A stretch of 64,000 bases of DNA from Halorubrum salinum (GTDB taxonomy: Archaea; Halobacteriota; Halobacteria; Halobacteriales; Haloferacaceae), in NCBI RefSeq assembly GCF_024494575.1, contig NZ_JANHDO010000003.1, positions 248,001-312,000 of the forward strand, in the 5' to 3' direction. The position numbers and the translations under genes are program-made. Below are positions 17,753 through 26,238 of this stretch, one piece after another (within the stretch, counting starts at the first letter, position 1; each line of letters begins with the position of its first letter). The notes under the pieces are model-generated. The model did not search any database and was not told where the DNA came from. It worked only from the letters and a program-made list of their open reading frames with translations.

Positions 17753-18706
17753 ATGGAACGTCCGAGCCGTCAGCGCCAACAGGAGCGGGACACGGAGCGA
17801 GAGTCGGACGAAGAGACCCTCTCGTGTCCGGAGTGTGACTCGACGGAGATCGTCACCGACGCGGATCAAGAGCTCGTCTGTGAGGACTGCGGGCTGGTGC
17901 TCGACGAACGGAACATCGACCGCGGCCCGGAGTGGCGGGCGTTCAACCACTCGGAGCGGCAGTCGAAGTCGCGCGTCGGCGCGCCGATCACGGAGACGAT
18001 GCACGACAAGGGGCTGACGACGACGATAGACTGGAAGGACAAGGACGCGTACGGGCGGTCGCTCTCCTCCGAGAAGCGGTCGCAGATGCACCGGCTGCGC
18101 AAGTGGCAAGAGCGGATCCGGACGAAGGACGCGGGCGAGCGCAACCTCCAGTTCGCGCTCTCGGAGATCGACCGGATGGCGAGCGCGCTCGGCGTGCCGC
18201 GCTCGGTACGCGAGGTCGCTTCGGTGATCTACCGCCGCGCGCTGAACGAGGACCTCATCCGCGGCCGCTCTATCGAGGGCGTCTCCACCGCCGCCCTCTA
18301 CGCCGCCTGTCGTCAGGAGGGTATTCCCCGCAGTCTCGACGAGGTCGCAGACGTGTCGCGCGTCCCGCAAAAGGAGATCGGTCGGACGTATCGGTACATC
18401 TCACAGGAGCTCGGCTTGGAGCTGAAACCCGTCGACCCCAAGCAGTTCGTCCCCCGCTTCGCCTCCGCGCTCCAGCTCTCAGAGGAGGTCCAGTCGAAGG
18501 CGACGGAGATCATCGACGTCTCCGCCGAACAGGGGCTGCTCTCGGGGAAGTCCCCGACGGGGTTCGCCGCCGCGGCGATCTACGCCGCGTCGCTGCTCTG
18601 TAACGAGAAGAAGACCCAGCGCGAGGTCGCGGACGTCGCGCAGGTGACGGAGGTCACCATCCGCAACCGGTATCAAGAGCAGATCGAAGCGATGGGGTTC
18701 CGGTAG
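17753..18706 (+). CDS. tfb: Transcription initiation factor IIB (TFB)
   Basis: 317-residue general transcription factor that bridges TBP-TATA-BRE and RNA polymerase. The N-terminal zinc ribbon uses C25, C28, C43 and C46. It is followed by the B-finger region ([12 protein letters not shown]) and two cyclin-like repeats, about residues 115-210 and 215-317. The C-terminal helix-turn-helix ([20 protein letters not shown]) contacts the BRE. Haloarchaea encode several TFB paralogues; I cannot assign which one this is. ATG 17753 is chosen because the upstream in-frame extension would lie across the TATA element. Confidence 0.96.
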   Translation: MERPSRQRQQERDTERESDEETLSCPECDSTEIVTDADQELVCEDCGLVLDERNIDRGPEWRAFNHSERQSKSRVGAPITETMHDKGLTTTIDWKDKDAYGRSLSSEKRSQMHRLRKWQERIRTKDAGERNLQFALSEIDRMASALGVPRSVREVASVIYRRALNEDLIRGRSIEGVSTAALYAACRQEGIPRSLDEVADVSRVPQKEIGRTYRYISQELGLELKPVDPKQFVPRFASALQLSEEVQSKATEIIDVSAEQGLLSGKSPTGFAAAAIYAASLLCNEKKTQREVADVAQVTEVTIRNRYQEQIEAMGFR

Positions 18707-18759
18707 GCGACCGGCTCCGGTGGGGTGGGGTCGCCTCGTCGCAGACTCCGGTGATCGGG

Positions 18760-18767
18760 TTTTTAAT
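18760..18767 (+). promoter_or_regulatory. TATA element of the universal stress protein gene
   Basis: TTTTTAAT centred 29 nt before ATG 18793. Confidence 0.5.
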
Positions 18768-18792
18768 CGCTTCGGCCGTACCGTCGTCTGAA

Positions 18793-19227
18793 ATGTATTC
18801 GCAGATCCTCGTTCCGACTGACGGCAGTCCGGCGTCCGACGCGGCGATCGAGCACGCGCTCGATCTCGCTGCACAGTACGACGCGCGAGTTCACGCGCTC
18901 TACGTGGTCGACGGGAGCGCGTACTCCTCGCTCGAAGCCGGTGCGGAACTCGTCGTCGAGGCGCTCGAAGAGGAGGGCACGGAGGCGACGGACCGCGTCG
19001 CCGACGCCGCGGCGGACGCCGGCGTCGACTGCGAGACGACCGTCACTACGGGGACCGCCTACCAGTCGATCCGCGACTACGTGGAGTCGAACGACGTCGA
19101 CATGATCGTCATGGGTACCCACGGTCGGAAGGGGCTCGACCGATACCTCCTCGGCAGCGTTACGGAGCGCGTCGTTCGGACCGCGGACGTCCCCGTACTG
19201 ACCGTTCGACAGCCGGCGGATGAGTAG
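18793..19227 (+). CDS. Universal stress protein (UspA family)
   Basis: 144-residue single-domain Usp. It begins ILVPTDGSPASDAAIEHALDL and ends with the ATP-binding signature GTHGRKGLDRYLLGSVTERV (G-x2-G-x9-G-S/T), so it probably belongs to the ATP-binding branch. It is one of three Usp genes in the window. It has its own promoter and no clear operon partner. Confidence 0.93.
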   Translation: MYSQILVPTDGSPASDAAIEHALDLAAQYDARVHALYVVDGSAYSSLEAGAELVVEALEEEGTEATDRVADAAADAGVDCETTVTTGTAYQSIRDYVESNDVDMIVMGTHGRKGLDRYLLGSVTERVVRTADVPVLTVRQPADE

Positions 19228-19305
19228 CCTCCCGACGCGATCGGCGGCGCGTCTCGCCCTCCGTGAGCCTGCTAGACGACCGGGCCCGTTCCGTTCCAGG
19301 ACGCG

Positions 19306-21345
19306 GTGATCCCCGTGCGGGACTGGCTGTCTCACCGCGTCGTCTCCTCGCCTGACGAGACGGCGCTCGTACGGGCCGAGGACGGCGAGTCGTGGACGTA
19401 CACCGATCTCGATCACCTGGTCTCCGAGACCGCGGGCCGGCTCGTCGCTCGCGGGATCTCAGAGGGCGACCGGGTCGGCGTGCTCACGCCCCCGTACGTC
19501 GGGACGGTCGGACTCGTCCACGCGGCGATGCGGATCGGCGCGACGTTCGTCCCGCTCGGGCCGGAACTCACCGGACGCGAACTTCGCGAGCGCGTCGAAC
19601 GGACCGACCTGTCGGCCGTCGTCTGCGCGGAGCCGACGGAGGACGCCGCGTGCGCCGCGGTCGACGATATCTCGGACACCCCGGTGTATTCGGTCGACGA
19701 TCCGACGAACGACGCCGTCGAGGCCGTCCACGCCGTCGAGCCGCAGCCCGTCGAACCGGTCCAGTGGGAGTTCTCCGATCACCTCTGTCTGCTCTTTACC
19801 TCCGGCACGACGGGCGAACCGAAGGGCGTTCCGCTCACCGCCGGGAACGTGTACAGCTCCGCCGTCGCGTCCGCGTTCAGGCTCGGCATGGAACCGGACG
19901 ACCGGTGGCTCGTCTCCCTGTCGTTACACCACATGGGCGGGCTCGCACCGGTGTACCGCTCGGCGCTGTACGGGACGACGCTCGTGCTTCGCGAGCGGTT
20001 CCGACCCGGCGAGACGGCGGACGATATCGACGCGTACGACGTGACGGGCGTGTCGCTCGTCCCGACGATGCTCACCCAGATGCTCGACAGGCGCGGGACG
20101 CTTTCTGACTCGCTCCGCGCTGTGCTTCTCGGCGGCGCACCCGCCCCGGACGACCTGCTCGAACGGTGCCGTGACTACTCGGTGCCGGTGTATCCGACGT
20201 ACGGGATGACCGAGTCCGCGTCGCAGATCGCCACCGCGACGCCGACGCAGACGGCGGACCGGATCGGGACCGTGGGTCGCCCCCTGTTCGGCACCACCGT
20301 GACGATCGTCGACGAGGACGGCACGCCGGTCGACGCGGGTGAGACGGGCGAAATCGTCGTCGACGGACCGACGATCACGCCGGGATACGTAGGCCCCGAC
20401 GATCCGACGCGGCTCGATCGCTCGGCGTTCGGCGACCACGGGTTACACACCGGCGACGTCGGTCGCGTCGACGAGGACGGGTTCCTGTACGTGCTCAACC
20501 GCCTCGACGACCGGATCATCACGGGCGGCGAGAACGTCGAGCCCGGCGAGGTGCTCGACGCGCTCCACGCCGTTCCGGGGATCGACGAGGCCGCCGTCGT
20601 CGGCCTCGACGACGACGTGTGGGGCGAACGCGTCGCCGCGCTGCTCGTCGCCGAATCAGCGGTCGTCAGCGCCTCCACCGACGGCGTCTCTTCCGGGAGT
20701 GACGAGGGCGACCACGTCGAAGGCGTCTCGGCTGACGAGGACGACCCCGACGCCGACCCTGACGCCGAGCGCGCGCCGGCAGCCGGCACGGACGGACCGT
20801 CGACCGTCGACGACGAGCGGCTCCTCTCGGTCCTCCGGACGCGGCTCGCCGGATTCAAGATCCCGAAGACGATCGCGTACGCCGAGGAACTCCCGCGGAC
20901 GGTCTCGGGGACCGTCGACAGGGCGGCGGTCAGAGAGACGCTCCGGGAGCGCGGCTACGACCCACGAGACGGACCGGAGGCGGAGCTTGAGACCGCTGGG
21001 TTCGAACCGGCCGACCCGGCGGACCCCCCGGAAGCCGAGGGCGACGCCGGCCGCCGACCGGAAGCGAGCGCGACTGACGCGGACGACAGTGACCGCACCG
21101 GTGGGTCGGCCGACGACCGCGAGACGGACGGAGACGGGTCTGATTCCGCCCGAGACGACGAGAACGGGAGCGGGTCCGAAGCCCCGAGTGACACCGGGCG
21201 AGCGAGCGACGGCGACGGGGCCACAGACGACTCCGGAGACGACAGCAACGACGGCGACGACGGCGAGCCCGGAGATGACGGCGAGCCCGGAAACGACGGC
21301 GAGCCCGGAGAGGGAGTCGACGCTCACGAGGCCGACGGACGCTGA
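19306..21345 (+). CDS. AMP-forming acyl-CoA ligase, MenE-like, with acidic insert and tail
   Basis: 679-residue ANL-superfamily ligase. The AMP-binding P-loop FTSGTTGEPKG, the motif PTYGMTES, the hinge region HTGDVGRVDEDGFLYVLNRLDD and the C-terminal catalytic lysine region (LPRTVSGTVDR) are all present, so the enzyme looks functional. The overall look is o-succinylbenzoate-CoA ligase of menaquinone synthesis, but no other men gene is nearby, so substrate remains uncertain. There is a roughly 50-residue acidic insert (about 450-505) and a 120-residue Asp/Glu/Gly-rich tail (about 560-679) not needed for catalysis. Start codon is GTG 19306, with GTG 19315 as alternative. Confidence 0.85.
   Translation: MIPVRDWLSHRVVSSPDETALVRAEDGESWTYTDLDHLVSETAGRLVARGISEGDRVGVLTPPYVGTVGLVHAAMRIGATFVPLGPELTGRELRERVERTDLSAVVCAEPTEDAACAAVDDISDTPVYSVDDPTNDAVEAVHAVEPQPVEPVQWEFSDHLCLLFTSGTTGEPKGVPLTAGNVYSSAVASAFRLGMEPDDRWLVSLSLHHMGGLAPVYRSALYGTTLVLRERFRPGETADDIDAYDVTGVSLVPTMLTQMLDRRGTLSDSLRAVLLGGAPAPDDLLERCRDYSVPVYPTYGMTESASQIATATPTQTADRIGTVGRPLFGTTVTIVDEDGTPVDAGETGEIVVDGPTITPGYVGPDDPTRLDRSAFGDHGLHTGDVGRVDEDGFLYVLNRLDDRIITGGENVEPGEVLDALHAVPGIDEAAVVGLDDDVWGERVAALLVAESAVVSASTDGVSSGSDEGDHVEGVSADEDDPDADPDAERAPAAGTDGPSTVDDERLLSVLRTRLAGFKIPKTIAYAEELPRTVSGTVDRAAVRETLRERGYDPRDGPEAELETAGFEPADPADPPEAEGDAGRRPEASATDADDSDRTGGSADDRETDGDGSDSARDDENGSGSEAPSDTGRASDGDGATDDSGDDSNDGDDGEPGDDGEPGNDGEPGEGVDAHEADGR
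21256..21309 (+). repeat. Three 18-bp tandem repeats inside the ligase tail
   Basis: Units at 21256-21273, 21274-21291 and 21292-21309 differ at only one or two bases and encode DDGEPG, DDGEPG and NDGEPG. They look like slippage expansion within a disordered acidic tail. Confidence 0.9.
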
Positions 21346-21463
21346 ACGCTCCCGGCGCTCCGTCGGCGCGTCCGGTCGAGTCGGACCCTGCCGACACGCG
21401 CCGATCCACGTTCTCGAACACATTGGATACTTCGAAATGCCATATACGCACGATCCCGCGTAG

Positions 21464-21471
21464 TTTTTATA
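21464..21471 (+). promoter_or_regulatory. TATA element of folD
   Basis: TTTTTATA centred 26 nt before ATG 21493, consistent with leaderless folD mRNA. Confidence 0.6.
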
Positions 21472-21492
21472 TCACCTCGGCGTCGGTTCGGT

Positions 21493-22404
21493 ATGACCGA
21501 GTCCATCGACGAAGCCGAGATCATCGACGGAAACGCCGTCGCTTCCGACGTGCGCGAGGCGGTCGCGGGCCACGTCGAGACGCTCGACGCCGCGGGCGTG
21601 ACACCGGGGCTCGCCACCGTGCTGATGAGCGACGACCCCGCGAGCGAGACGTACGTGTCGATGAAACAGCGCGACTGCGAGGAGGTCGGAATCGAGGGGA
21701 TCCACGTCGAGATCGACGCCGACGCCCCCGCGGCGGAGCTGTACGACACCATCGAGGAGTTGAACGAGCGGGAGGACGTTCACGGCATCCTCGTCCAGCT
21801 CCCCGTGCCGGACCACGTCGACAAGCGGAGCGTTCTTCGCCAGATCGACCCGGAAAAGGACGTCGACGGCTTCCACCCGGAGAACGTCGGGCGGCTCGTC
21901 GCCGGCGACGCCCGGTTCAAGCCCTGCACGCCCCACGGGGTACAGAAGCTGCTCGACGCGTACGACGTGGAGACCGAGGGGGCAGACGCGGTCGTCGTCG
22001 GTCGCTCGGACATCGTCGGGAAGCCGATGGCGAACCTCCTGATACAGAAGTCACCGGTCGGCAACGCCACCACGACCGTCTGTCACTCGCGGACCAAGGA
22101 CTTGGAGGGGAAGCTGGCCGACGCGGACCTCGTGATCGCGGCCGCCGGGATCCCGGAGTTCGTCGACGGCTCGATGATCAAGCCCGGAGCGACCGTGATC
22201 GACGTCGGTATCAACCGCGTCGACGCGGACACGGAGAAGGGGTACGCCCTCGTCGGCGACGTCGACTACGACTCCGCGAGCGAGGTCGCGGGCGCGATAA
22301 CGCCGGTTCCCGGCGGCGTCGGACCGATGACGCGCGCGATGCTGTTGTACAACACGGTGAAGGCGGCCGGACTACAACACGGCGTCGACCTCGACCTCGA
22401 CTGA
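21493..22404 (+). CDS. folD: Bifunctional methylenetetrahydrofolate dehydrogenase/cyclohydrolase
   Basis: 303-residue cytosolic enzyme that converts 5,10-methylene-THF to 10-formyl-THF. The catalytic region has YVSMKQRDCEEVGI (conserved Tyr and Lys), GILVQLPVPDHVD, KDVDGFHPENVGRL and the nucleotide-binding GRSDIVGKPMANLL; PVPGGVGPMTRAML closes the active site. Length and motifs are standard. Many haloarchaea use folate C1 carriers, so FolD supplies formyl donors for purines. Confidence 0.96.
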   Translation: MTESIDEAEIIDGNAVASDVREAVAGHVETLDAAGVTPGLATVLMSDDPASETYVSMKQRDCEEVGIEGIHVEIDADAPAAELYDTIEELNEREDVHGILVQLPVPDHVDKRSVLRQIDPEKDVDGFHPENVGRLVAGDARFKPCTPHGVQKLLDAYDVETEGADAVVVGRSDIVGKPMANLLIQKSPVGNATTTVCHSRTKDLEGKLADADLVIAAAGIPEFVDGSMIKPGATVIDVGINRVDADTEKGYALVGDVDYDSASEVAGAITPVPGGVGPMTRAMLLYNTVKAAGLQHGVDLDLD

Positions 22405-22458
22405 GCCGATTTCGGCTGAGTCGGTTCGACCGAGCCGGCTTCGGACGTCGTATCCGAG

Positions 22459-23175
22459 CTACGGCTCGACGACGCGGTTCGACAGCGTTCCGACGTCCTC
22501 GTAGGTGATCTCGACCGTCTCGCCCGGCTCGACCAGCCCGGGGTTCGCCGGGCTCCCGAACGCGACGCAGTCGCCGGGTTCGAACGTGAACCGCTCCGAG
22601 AGGTACGCGACGATCTCGCGGGGACCGAACAGCATCAGTTCGGTGTTGGCGTCCTGCCGCAGTTCGCCGCCGACCGTGGTCGAGATGTCGAGGTTCGTCG
22701 GATCCACGTCGGTCTCGATCCACGGGCCCAGCGGTCCCGATCCGTCGAACGCCTTGCGCGCGGTCCGTCCCTGTTGGTCGAGCGCGTCGACGTCGTTCAT
22801 GATGGTGTACCCGCGGACGACGTCCGGCACGTCCTCGGGATCGAGGTCGCGACACCGCTCGTCTATCACGGCGACGAGTTCGCCGGCGTAGGTCAGTTCG
22901 TCGGTCCAGTCGGGGTAGCGGATCTCCTCGCCGTGTGCGAGCAGGCTCGTCGGCGGCTTGATGAAGAAGTCCGGCTCCTCGGGCCGCTCGTACTCCATCT
23001 GATCGAGGGTCTCCGCGTAGTTCCGACCGACGCAGTAGAGCGCGCTCGGGTCACACGGCGGGAGCAGGCGGCCGTCGCGACCGACCTCGTAGCGGCCGTC
23101 TTCGGCGACGATCGTCCCGTCCTCGTAGCGGCCGGACACCGGTCCCTCGGGCGTGAGCAGGCGTGCGAGTCGCAT
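22459..23175 (-). CDS. Fumarylacetoacetate hydrolase (FAH) family protein
   Basis: 238-residue FAH-superfamily enzyme. Characteristic segments are YCVGRNYAETL, FFIKPPTSLLAHGE, YAGELVAVIDERCRD with metal-binding glutamates, and FGSPANPGLVEPGETVEI near the end. Members hydrolyse or decarboxylate beta-diketo acids such as acylpyruvates and oxaloacetate, using Mg2+. Substrate cannot be assigned. It is convergent with folD. Confidence 0.9.
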   Translation of the reverse strand: MRLARLLTPEGPVSGRYEDGTIVAEDGRYEVGRDGRLLPPCDPSALYCVGRNYAETLDQMEYERPEEPDFFIKPPTSLLAHGEEIRYPDWTDELTYAGELVAVIDERCRDLDPEDVPDVVRGYTIMNDVDALDQQGRTARKAFDGSGPLGPWIETDVDPTNLDISTTVGGELRQDANTELMLFGPREIVAYLSERFTFEPGDCVAFGSPANPGLVEPGETVEITYEDVGTLSNRVVEP

Positions 23176-23246
23176 GCCCGCACCTCACTCTGCGGGCGTG
23201 AAAAGGCGTCGGTGACGGTCGAGTTCCGTCGGCGCGCACCGACCCC

Positions 23247-23471
23247 TCACGCGAACTCCGCGAGAGCCAGCAGGAGGCTGGGGACGACGAGCAACACGAG
23301 CCCGACGGCGATCAGGCCGGCGGGTATCCAGAGGAGCCCCGTCTCGGTCAGGAGCCAGAGCGCGAGCCCCCCGAGGAGGCTGACGAGCCCGACGGCGCGG
23401 ATGAGCCACGCGACGACGCTCTCGAACCCGAGGTCGGCGACGAGGTCGACGGCGTCGAGGAGTTCGTCCAT
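23247..23471 (-). CDS. Small membrane protein, two predicted helices
   Basis: 74-residue protein with two strongly hydrophobic stretches, about residues 22-42 and 46-70, after a short acidic N-terminal helix. Not recognised as a named family. ATG 23471 is used because the upstream in-frame part is basic and unlike the rest. It lies between the FAH gene and the 23549-24632 gene set and may be a separate unit. Confidence 0.65.
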   Translation of the reverse strand: MDELLDAVDLVADLGFESVVAWLIRAVGLVSLLGGLALWLLTETGLLWIPAGLIAVGLVLLVVPSLLLALAEFA

Positions 23472-23548
23472 AGGCCCCGGTCGCTGTCGGAGCCACTTAG
23501 ATGTCTGGACGGCGTCGGTCGGCACGGTGGCCGCCGCTCCGCTCTCGT

Positions 23549-23992
23549 CTACGTCGTCTCTTCGACCCCGATGACGACGCCGGAGCGGATCTCCAGCGCG
23601 GTCTCGAACTCCTCGCGAGCCCGGCCGTCTCCGCCGACGCGGACGACGGCGGCCTCGTGCGCCCGAACGACGGCGTCGCGCTCGCGGTCGTCGAGGTCCA
23701 ACCGCTCGGCGATCGACTCCCAGTGATCCGGTTCGACGAGGAACGCCTCGCGGTCCGCGTCGGCGGCGATCCGCTCGTACCGCCGCCGGTACGCGTCGAT
23801 CCGCGGACCGAGATCGGCTTGCACGCGCGCGAGCAGTTCGGGGAGCCGCGACGCGGGAACGCTCGCCAGCGCCGCCGACGTGACGAGCGCCGCCCCCTCG
23901 ATTGGGTAGGAGTCCGCCGACGCGCCGCCGTCTCTTCGTCCGTCCGTCCCGCCCCCCTCGCCCGGTCGCTCCGCCCCCTCGTCGCCGGACAT
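23549..23992 (-). CDS. Conserved haloarchaeal hypothetical protein, last gene of the SAMP-like operon
   Basis: 147-residue acidic protein with a disordered N-terminus (Gly, Glu, Asp) to about residue 28 and a helical core rich in Arg and Glu (LPELLARVQADLGPRIDAY onward). I do not recognise a domain. Its ATG overlaps the stop codon of the preceding gene, indicating translational coupling. A GTG one codon earlier is an alternative start. Confidence 0.7.
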   Translation of the reverse strand: MSGDEGAERPGEGGGTDGRRDGGASADSYPIEGAALVTSAALASVPASRLPELLARVQADLGPRIDAYRRRYERIAADADREAFLVEPDHWESIAERLDLDDRERDAVVRAHEAAVVRVGGDGRAREEFETALEIRSGVVIGVEETT

Positions 23993-24354
23993 CACCCGCC
24001 GGCCCGCATCGCTTTCTTGCGGTACGCGGGAAGCAGTTCGGCGAGAGCGTCCGGGTCGCCGGCGAACTCGGCGGTCACCTCGGTGAGCGCGATCGAGCCG
24101 GCGGCGGTGACGCGGTCCGCACGAAGCGCCGCGCGCCAGCCGTCGCCGTCGACCCGGGTCGCCTCGGCGGGATCGTCGGTTCCGACGAGTTCACCGCCGA
24201 GGTTGACGAGGTAGTGGGCGGCGAGCCGGCGCGAGATGCCGCGGTACGCGACGGTCTCGCGCTCCCATCCCGGCTCCGCGGTCGGGGCGTCGTCGGCGGC
24301 GTCGCCGTCGTCGGGCCCGTCCGTCTCGCCCGCTCCTCCGGCCGCGTCCGTCAT
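23992..24354 (-). CDS. Hypothetical protein coupled to the SAMP-like gene
   Basis: 120-residue protein: acidic, low-complexity N-terminus to about residue 28, then a compact domain with YRGISRRLAAHYLVNLGGE and a C-terminal AYRKKAMRAGG. Function is not recognised; similarity to C-terminal domains sometimes fused to MoaD was considered but is only an impression. Its ATG overlaps the stop of the ubiquitin-like gene (GTATGA), and its own stop overlaps the next gene, so all three are one translational unit and may act in the same pathway. Confidence 0.7.
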   Translation of the reverse strand: MTDAAGGAGETDGPDDGDAADDAPTAEPGWERETVAYRGISRRLAAHYLVNLGGELVGTDDPAEATRVDGDGWRAALRADRVTAAGSIALTEVTAEFAGDPDALAELLPAYRKKAMRAGG

Positions 24355-24632
24355 ACCCCACCCGCGACCGGCGGGAACACGGAGAGCCGGTCGCCGTCGT
24401 CGAGCGGCGTGTCGAGCCCGTCGAGGTGGAGCACCTCCCGTCCGTTCTTCAGGACGTTGATCTGCGGAGCCAACTCCCCGTCGACGACCAGTCGACCGGC
24501 CATCCCCTCGTACTCCGCTTCTAACTCCCGTAACACGTCGCCGACGGTCGAACCCTCGCTGAACGACGCCTCGACGGTTTTCCCGCCGGCGGCCTCGCGG
24601 AACGTGGCGAAAAATCGCAGTTCGAGGTCCAT
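24351..24632 (-). CDS. MoaD/ThiS-like ubiquitin-fold protein (SAMP3-like)
   Basis: 93-residue beta-grasp protein resembling haloarchaeal small archaeal modifier proteins, closest in my memory to SAMP3 (HVO_2177). Such proteins are adenylated at a C-terminal Gly-Gly by the E1-like UbaA and are conjugated to lysines or used as sulfur carriers, for example for molybdopterin. Typical features are FFATFREAAG at the start, NVLKNGREVLHLDGLDTPLDDGD, and FPPVAGG near the end. The reading frame adds one valine after GG (residues 91-92), so the chain ends GGV. The gene overlaps the following ATG. Confidence 0.88.
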   Translation of the reverse strand: MDLELRFFATFREAAGGKTVEASFSEGSTVGDVLRELEAEYEGMAGRLVVDGELAPQINVLKNGREVLHLDGLDTPLDDGDRLSVFPPVAGGV

Positions 24633-24711
24633 GTGCGGACATCGGGACGCGACGGCTTAAAAACGGGCGACAGCGGAGAGCGCTACGGGCCCGACAGCGG
24701 TATCGGGGGCG

Positions 24712-25095
24712 CTACAGATCGGAGAGCCGAATTCCGTCTTCGACGAGTCGGAAGTTCCGCTCGCGGTCGAGGTCGTCGCCGAGCCACTCGTGGTCGTACA
24801 GCTGCCCGATCAGTTCGACGTAGAGGTTCCGCCACGCGATCGCGTAGATGGGCGATTGCCCCCACGCGCGCAGTTCCGGAACGAACTCGTGATACGTGCT
24901 CGCCTGCTGTTCCATGCGCTCTACGGCGTCGGCGACGACCTCGGCCGCCGCCGCGGGGTCGTGGCCTTCGATCTCTTCGTTCAGCCGCGACTGGATACCG
25001 GCTATCGCCCTGCGCATGTCGCGTTCTGCGGTTCCGTCCTCCTCGGGCAGCGACTCGACGACGCCCTTCGGCACGCCGAGGTCGATCTGTGGCAT
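24712..25095 (-). CDS. Conserved haloarchaeal hypothetical protein
   Basis: 127-residue soluble acidic protein. It opens MPQIDLGVPKGVVESLPEE, continues with helices (AERDMRRAIAGIQSRLNEEI) and contains ELRAWGQSPIYAIAWRNLYVELIG, a conserved-looking aromatic patch. No family recognised. The start ATG 25095 is preferred to the upstream in-frame extension, which is proline- and arginine-rich. It lies 79 nt before the ubiquitin-like gene on the same strand but has no obvious coupling. Confidence 0.7.
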   Translation of the reverse strand: MPQIDLGVPKGVVESLPEEDGTAERDMRRAIAGIQSRLNEEIEGHDPAAAAEVVADAVERMEQQASTYHEFVPELRAWGQSPIYAIAWRNLYVELIGQLYDHEWLGDDLDRERNFRLVEDGIRLSDL

Positions 25096-25157
25096 ACGTG
25101 GTCGTCTGGTCGGAACGGTGAAAAACCCACGCGACTCGGCCGCCACCTCGCTCCCGA

Positions 25158-26156
25158 TTACGGCGTCGGAGCCGCTTTCTGGAGGGCCGTCTCCGCGACG
25201 TTGCCGCCGTAATCGGCCGACCGGAGCACCGAGTCCACGACGAGTCCGAGCAGTTGGGCGCGGGCCGGGTCGAGGTCTCGGAGCAGTTCGTCGATGGCGC
25301 GCACGCGCTCGTCGATCGCTCTGACGCCCGTCCGGGCCTCGTTCGCGCGCTGCGTGGCCGACTCGCTGTCCTCGTCGAACAGCGCGTCCATGGCCGTGTC
25401 TATCACCTCGACGGCGTCCGCGTGGAGGTCGTCGACGGCGTCGACGACGTCGTCGGGAAGGGGGTCTTCGATGTTCAGCGTCAGGTGTGCGATCTTCGTC
25501 GCGTGGTCGCCGATCCGCTCCAGCTGTCGGGCGCTGGAGTGGTAGTCGAAACACACCTCGCGGGGGAGCCCGAGCTCTTCGACCGCCTTCGGCGTCCGGA
25601 GGGTCGCCCGAAAGATCCGGGAGACGACGAGCCACAGGCGGTCGAGGTCGTCGTCCCGACCGATCACGTCGCGGGCGAGGTCGTGGTCGTGCTCCGAGAG
25701 CGCGGTGATCGCGTCCTCGAGCATCGAAAGCGAAATCAGCCGCATGCGCGTGACCGCGTTATGAATCGACAGTTCGGAGGAGTCGAGCAGGTCCTGGATG
25801 ACGACCGTGTCGCGCGTCTCCTCTAGCACTTCCAGTCCGACGAGGCTCTGTACCGCGTCCCGGATCACCGACCGCTGTTCGGTGGTGATGTCTTGGCTCG
25901 TCAGTTCGATGGTGTCGAACCCGCTGACGTACATCGTCGTCACCGCCCGAGCGAGCGCTTGTCCCGACAGATCCGAGATATCGAGCGTCCCGCGGGTTCG
26001 CTCTGACTCGGACCGCGGCGTGAGAAACAGCGAGTCACCGTCGGGATGGAACTCGATCTCGGTCCCGGCCTCGACGTCGTTGTCGGTCGCCCACGTCTTC
26101 GGAATCGAGACCGTGTACGTCGAGCCGCCGGTGACTTGCACCTTCCTCGTCTCCAT
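25158..26156 (-). CDS. AbrB-PhoU regulator
   Basis: 332-residue two-domain protein. Residues 1-45 (METRKVQVTGGSTYTVSIPK) form an AbrB/SpoVT DNA-binding swapped-hairpin domain; from about 110 there are two helical PhoU repeats (SMLEDAITALSEHDHDLARDV and DHATKIAHLTLNIED), which bind metal clusters and control Pst phosphate transport or PhoR signalling in bacteria. Haloarchaeal AbrB-PhoU proteins are thought to control phosphate-related genes. ATG 26156 is preferred because a TATA element lies 28 nt upstream. No pst genes are in the window. Confidence 0.9.
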   Translation of the reverse strand: METRKVQVTGGSTYTVSIPKTWATDNDVEAGTEIEFHPDGDSLFLTPRSESERTRGTLDISDLSGQALARAVTTMYVSGFDTIELTSQDITTEQRSVIRDAVQSLVGLEVLEETRDTVVIQDLLDSSELSIHNAVTRMRLISLSMLEDAITALSEHDHDLARDVIGRDDDLDRLWLVVSRIFRATLRTPKAVEELGLPREVCFDYHSSARQLERIGDHATKIAHLTLNIEDPLPDDVVDAVDDLHADAVEVIDTAMDALFDEDSESATQRANEARTGVRAIDERVRAIDELLRDLDPARAQLLGLVVDSVLRSADYGGNVAETALQKAAPTP

Positions 26157-26180
26157 ACTCCCCACTATCTGTCTATTCAC

Positions 26181-26187
26181 TATAAAT
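26181..26187 (-). promoter_or_regulatory. TATA element of the AbrB-PhoU gene
   Basis: Minus-strand ATTTATA centred 28 nt before ATG 26156, with more AT-rich sequence to 26218. Confidence 0.55.
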
Positions 26188-26223
26188 CTGTCCTAAGATA
26201 TATACTCTCAAATAATTTTGTGA

Positions 26224-26238
26224 GTCGGTTTAACCGAC
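26224..26238. promoter_or_regulatory. Palindrome GTCGGTT-T-AACCGAC
   Basis: Perfect 7-bp arms around one base, about 40 bp upstream of the PhoU TATA element. Candidate operator for a dimeric regulator. Confidence 0.5.

Noticed and set aside
25487-25708. 73-codon plus-strand ORF
   Set aside because: Antisense to AbrB-PhoU and highly arginine-rich.
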